From positions 23,883,507 through 23,947,506 of the forward strand of contig NC_083637.1 in the NCBI RefSeq assembly GCF_963576545.1: a stretch of DNA of 64,000 nucleotides, given 5' to 3'. The notes beneath the pieces were generated by a model, which was given only the letters and a program-made list of their open reading frames with translations, was not told the DNA's origin and made no database searches. Positions 59,990-64,000 of the stretch are shown piece by piece. The number at the start of each line of letters is the position of its first letter. The first letter of the stretch is position 1. The translations under genes and the position numbers were made by a program. Source of the stretch: Limanda limanda. Lineage: Eukaryota; Chordata; Actinopteri; Pleuronectiformes; Pleuronectidae.

Positions 59990-62900
59990 CAAACAGAAGA
60001 GTGGGAAGGGCCACAATGGATAGTTGACAGGCAAGAATGCGGTTGACAGGTTGCCCCCTACTCCTCTTTACAATCTCTCCATCAACATGGGTGTGGTGAC
60101 AGCTGGGTAGGGGTTCTTCCGCCTCTTTTCAGGTTGGACTCGTGATTCCACATTTTGTGGTTTCTCAATCAAGAGCATTCTTTGAATACTACACAATCAA
60201 CCTTTCCTAGAGTCTAGAACCTAAAGGAGTTGGTAATTGGAGCATACAATTCACACACTGAATGGTTTAAAACAATACCTTCCTTCAGAAGAACCGGTTT
60301 AGCTCTTTTGCATAGCATTCATTAATTTACTCACAGCAGTGAGAAAAATGGCACATACCAGTGACAATTTCACTTCAGTGAAACTCAGGGCCAAAGGTTG
60401 AAGGCAAGGCATTTCCAAGTTAGCCTGGGTTATTTTAGTCATGTCAAACAGAGAAAAAAGTTTTAAACAAAGTTCAAGTAACAGAATATCTCATTATCAT
60501 CCTCGTCCAAGTCCCGCATGGAACAAACCTGTCCACCAAACCAGCTCTTCTCAGGTTAGGGGTGACAGATTACTACTAATCTCAATTTAGGCTTGCTTGA
60601 TATTTCTTCTAATAATTTCTATTGATTTGTTTAAATTTTACAATTTTTCTTAACTCAGCAGCCATTGGATGGATTGCCATGAAATGTGGAACAGATAACT
60701 GTTCCCTCAGGGTGAATTGTAATAACTCTGATGATCCCTTAAAGACGGAAGATGTGTTATCCACTCACGTTGGCATTCAGCCCAAAACATTGTGCTGCAC
60801 CTCCATTTGTGCAGCCTTCAGAACCACAAACAGGGCTGCAGACACCAAGCCATCTTAGATAACTTCTTTCTGCTAAAATTACAAATAACAAAAAATGCAT
60901 TTTGTGAACCAGACTTTGGTTATTTAAAGTCTTGTTAAAAAATTAGTTCTGTTAGTAATTCTATTCTCAGATATATATATGATAGTCTACAATAATATCT
61001 ACTCATATCAACTCATGCATATACAAGCCTTTTGTTAAAGCACTGGTTAACTAGAATGACACTCAGTAGAGAGCATACCCAGACCAAGACCTAACGGTCA
61101 AGAATTTTACATACAATCAGTCCCCTAAACATGACTGAATGTTTTCATAAAGATCCATGAATTATTCTTTGAGAAACTGGTGAAAATGTTTAAAAATCTC
61201 ACTATGTGAAAAAAAATTAAAGATTAAATCCTGAATCTGCACCAAACATTTTTCCCTCAGCCGTACTGCGTATAGTCTTGTAGTAAGTACCTAGTAGTGT
61301 TTGCGTAATCTTACTTACAAACAAAACATAACCCCCTTCCTAAGAAATGAAGAAAATGATATGCCTTTGCAGCCAAGCGCATGATTGTGAGTTGTTTACT
61401 TTTATATAATACTGCAAAAACACATCACTGCCGGAATTGGTGAGAACAGCATTACGTGTAACTCCTGTAACTGTTTTGAACGTGGGCTGGTGTTTACGAG
61501 CAGCGGGTGATGAGGGCGTTTTTGTCTGTTGACGTGTTTTCTCTAGCAGCACATTCAAGTTATGATTTATTATTTCCTTTTCTCAAAAGCACAAAACAAA
61601 CAACGAACTGTAACCTGACTGCAGGGCGGCAACAATTGTTAAAGGTAACTGGAAATGTGATTTTCTTCCCATTATTTCTCCTCCAAAAACTGGTGGAATA
61701 AGAAACAATCTGATAAATTCCTGTAAATCTAAACTTGTTCCAGTGGTGATACAAAAGTGTAGCATGAAGACATATTGCGAAATGAGCAAAAAATCTCCAC
61801 CCACTTTTAATATTCAGATGTTTCCAGCTAGTTTGGTTGGGTTATAATTATTGTACAGCTTCCTCATTGCAGCCTAAAATGATAACCCTGTTTTTTTTCT
61901 TTAACTAACATCTTTGAACAACAACAGCAGTGCTGCCTTCCTCTCATCATCTCCCACACATTTCAGTCAGCAGTCACACTGATAAGCAGGGCGAGGTCTG
62001 ATGACTGATGGATTGATTGCACCTGAAGAATGTCAGTCTGTTGGTTGTTTTTTTTAAACATGGCACGATGTGGAAAATCATACTTGAGACACATGACACA
62101 ATCCGATTCCTGCGACAGACGACAATCTGTGAAATGATTTGTGTGGGAGGACGTCTGCTTGAGGTCCCTGAGTGGCAGTCGGAGATTACTTAAATATTAA
62201 ACTGTCGGTTAAAAGCAACTTGAGTTGGATGACAAGAATGTGCTTTAGGCATCAGCACCAGGCAGCGCTTCAGGTAGACAGCTGACATTCAACTTGGCCT
62301 TTTAACGTAAAACATTAAAAGGGTAGACACATGTTAAGGGATGCATTCCGTGTTACTGTCCCATTGAGAGATGACAGTTCGTACAACAGCAGGGATTAAT
62401 GTGATAAGTTCAACATGTGGCTCCTGTGAAGACATGTTTTAAACTATGTGCTGTGAATAAGTCTTACTGTCATTATCTTCTAATACTCAGACCTAAATAC
62501 ACTGTAACTCAGCTTCACAGAAAATCTCAAAAATGGGCTACAAATTACTTAAGTAACTAGAATGCCACACATTAGGTTTCATACCTCTGACAAGGCTCAA
62601 CAGTCCTCATGAAACCATAATTAATGTCCACGGTTCGTCTCCTCGGAGTTTCGGCGGAAACTTGCCTGGATGGTGTAACGAACCTGGACCTGTCCAAAGT
62701 TCAAAAGGACTCTTCTCCCTACCCTGTCTAGTGCCCCTGAGCAAGGCACCTTACTCCCCCAACATCTGCTCCCCGGGCGCCGTACCTGGCAGCCCACTGC
62801 TCTGCTCTGCAGTGTGTCCTGCACCAGACGGGTGAAATGCAGAGGACTAATTTCCCCAATGCATGAGTGTGTCTTTGCATGTTTGTGCATGTGTGTGGGA

Positions 62901-63640
62901 TTAATAAAAGTGTATCTTCTTCTTCTTAATTTCACAAATTTCACACAATCCTAAATATCTCTCTGTTTTTTTCCCCAAAAGATCCGTTAATAATTCTCTA
63001 AGAAAGCGATAAAAACATTTAAAACAATAAGTGAAAAAGAAAATCCTGAATCCGCCCCCTGATCCGGATTTGCATGAAAATGGTATAGGTTCTTCCTTGA
63101 CCTGTTTAGTGATAATCTGTCCAGTAGTTTTTGCATTATCTTTTTAACCAACAAACAAACCATAACCTAAGCTAATTCATCTGTCAAAAGAACAGGACAT
63201 TATATTTTCCATTATTTTGAAAAGAGGTAAAAATAGGACTGAAACAAGTGAAATGCTCACACATAAAATCATTCATTTCATCCGAGTCTGTGCACATCTA
63301 CGAACAGAAGAAACGGAGCAGTGCCACCAGAAATCCTTGGTGTAGCCAATAGTTCACCAGGGCGGTGGAAGATATTTCACCAATGACCAAACTTTTCGAG
63401 GCGAGACTTTGCAAGTGGGGAAAACCACAGACATCCGATGTTAAATCAGCCTGAAGAATAAATTTCATAGAAGATAAATCGTAAATTAAGGCAAATTTAG
63501 CTTCCTTAGAATTCACCTTTGCTTCAACTTTTACGTTTCTGAATTTAAACTCTTTAAAAAGAAAAAGCTTTTCCGTAGGCTATATCTGGTTTGATGATAA
63601 AATTGGTGGACTTTCAAGCCTCGACGCCTTGTGGGCCCAG
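59990..63640. other. Right-hand spacer made mostly of repeat remnants
   Basis: No supportable gene. Fragments of dispersed fish repeats are recognisable at about 60640-60760 ('gccattggatggattgccatgaaat'), 61200-61330, 62700-62930 and 63040-63180. The rest is AT-rich unique sequence. Confidence 0.55.
62700..62932 (+). repeat. SINE-like dispersed repeat with TTC tail
   Basis: The stretch contains 'cctgagcaaggcacctta', 'ctgctccccgggcgccgta', 'gcagcccactgctctgctc' and 'ggtgaaatgcagaggacta', ending in attaataaaagtgtat and (CTT)n. This set is a known multi-copy module in percomorph fish. The class is my inference from the tail. Confidence 0.6.
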
Positions 63641-63643
63641 TAG

Positions 63644-63922
63644 TTACGCAGTAACCCGATCAGCGTGATCCGCTTGTAAAACTCCTTCATTGATTTTTAC
63701 CTTAACCTTTTCAACCCTTTTCTCCATCTCAGAGTAGAAAAGCTCTTTTGTTCTCTCAAGCGCTTGAGACAAGAATGCTGCTCTGCCTGCTGCCTCTACG
63801 CCACGCATGCCGACACCCTTGGTGTTACTAAAAAATCTTTCTCCAAGGCATTTAAAGTGTAGTAACACACGTTTATGTAACCTTGAAGAGTTAAACTTTT
63901 TACGCAGCAATCTGGAGAGTTT
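63644..63922 (-). CDS. Weak candidate terminal exon, unrecognised
   Basis: On the - strand a pyrimidine-rich stretch ending ctctccag at 63923 precedes an open frame of about 92 codons ending TAA. The translation includes GERFFSNTKGVGMRGVEAAG and an amphipathic, charged helix (ERTKELFYSEMEKRVEKVKV). No family is recognised and the upstream part would lie outside the window, so it may be a real last exon, a repeat-derived frame or chance. Confidence 0.22.
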   Translation of the reverse strand, partial: KLSRLLRKKFNSSRLHKRVLLHFKCLGERFFSNTKGVGMRGVEAAGRAAFLSQALERTKELFYSEMEKRVEKVKVKINEGVLQADHADRVTA

Positions 63923-64000
63923 GGGAAAAAAATGTTTTATTGGCCACAGAGGTTAGATGACCTTTAAGTTTGGCAACGTGTTGAATTAAATGTGCAATAA

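Noticed and set aside
60622..60858. 78-codon + strand frame
   Set aside because: It overlaps a dispersed fish repeat (cattggatggattgccatg) and has no splice context.

Overview
This window is nuclear DNA from a teleost fish, most likely a percomorph. The genes have many short exons with GT-AG introns. Introns and spacers are full of CA, GATA, ACAG and ATG microsatellites, Tc1- and hAT-type DNA transposon remnants, and dispersed repeats of the kind common in bony fish. There are no operons or bacterial signals. The gene order (a HAP1/TRAK-family gene, then gastrin in convergent orientation, then type I keratins) matches the HAP1 - GAST - type I keratin block of human 17q21.2.

Bases 1-15.6 kb hold no coding exon I can support. 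They do contain a GC-rich putative promoter and first exon with a ZNF143-type element (about 3.65 kb), a second GC-rich 5' exon candidate (about 7.6 kb), and a deleted Tc1-like transposon (4.75-5.8 kb). From 15.6 to 32.56 kb, on the + strand, fifteen phase-consistent exons encode about 899 residues of huntingtin-associated protein 1 (hap1). This protein has the HAP1_N coiled coil and also the full TRAK/Milton-type C-terminal part that mammalian HAP1 lacks. An acidic, Asn-rich alternative first exon lies inside the gene at 19.96-20.16 kb. A hAT MITE with a perfect 8-bp target duplication sits in one intron, and two hairpin-forming inverted repeats sit in others.

The gastrin gene (34.0-34.6 kb, - strand) is compact: a TATA box, a short 5' exon and a 104-residue preprohormone ending in the amidation motif WVDFGRR. 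A second, decayed Tc1-like transposon carrying a recognisable transposase fragment lies at 36.6-38.1 kb.

Three complete type I keratin genes follow: krt-A (40.1-43.8 kb, +), krt-B (51.8-53.9 kb, +) and krt-C (56.4-59.9 kb, -; convergent with B). All use the canonical intermediate-filament exon sizes (83, 157, 162 and 126 nt). krt-A has an extra intron inside coil 1A, a GC-AG intron and a TG-repeat acceptor. krt-C has an 11-nt microexon in its tail. A small unrecognised gene candidate with splice-consistent exons lies at 50.9-51.5 kb (- strand), just upstream of krt-B. The right end (60-64 kb) is repeat remnants plus one weak open exon candidate.

The genes do not form a pathway. hap1 is a motor-adaptor protein, gastrin a gut hormone, and the keratins epithelial filament subunits; they share only an ancestral neighbourhood.
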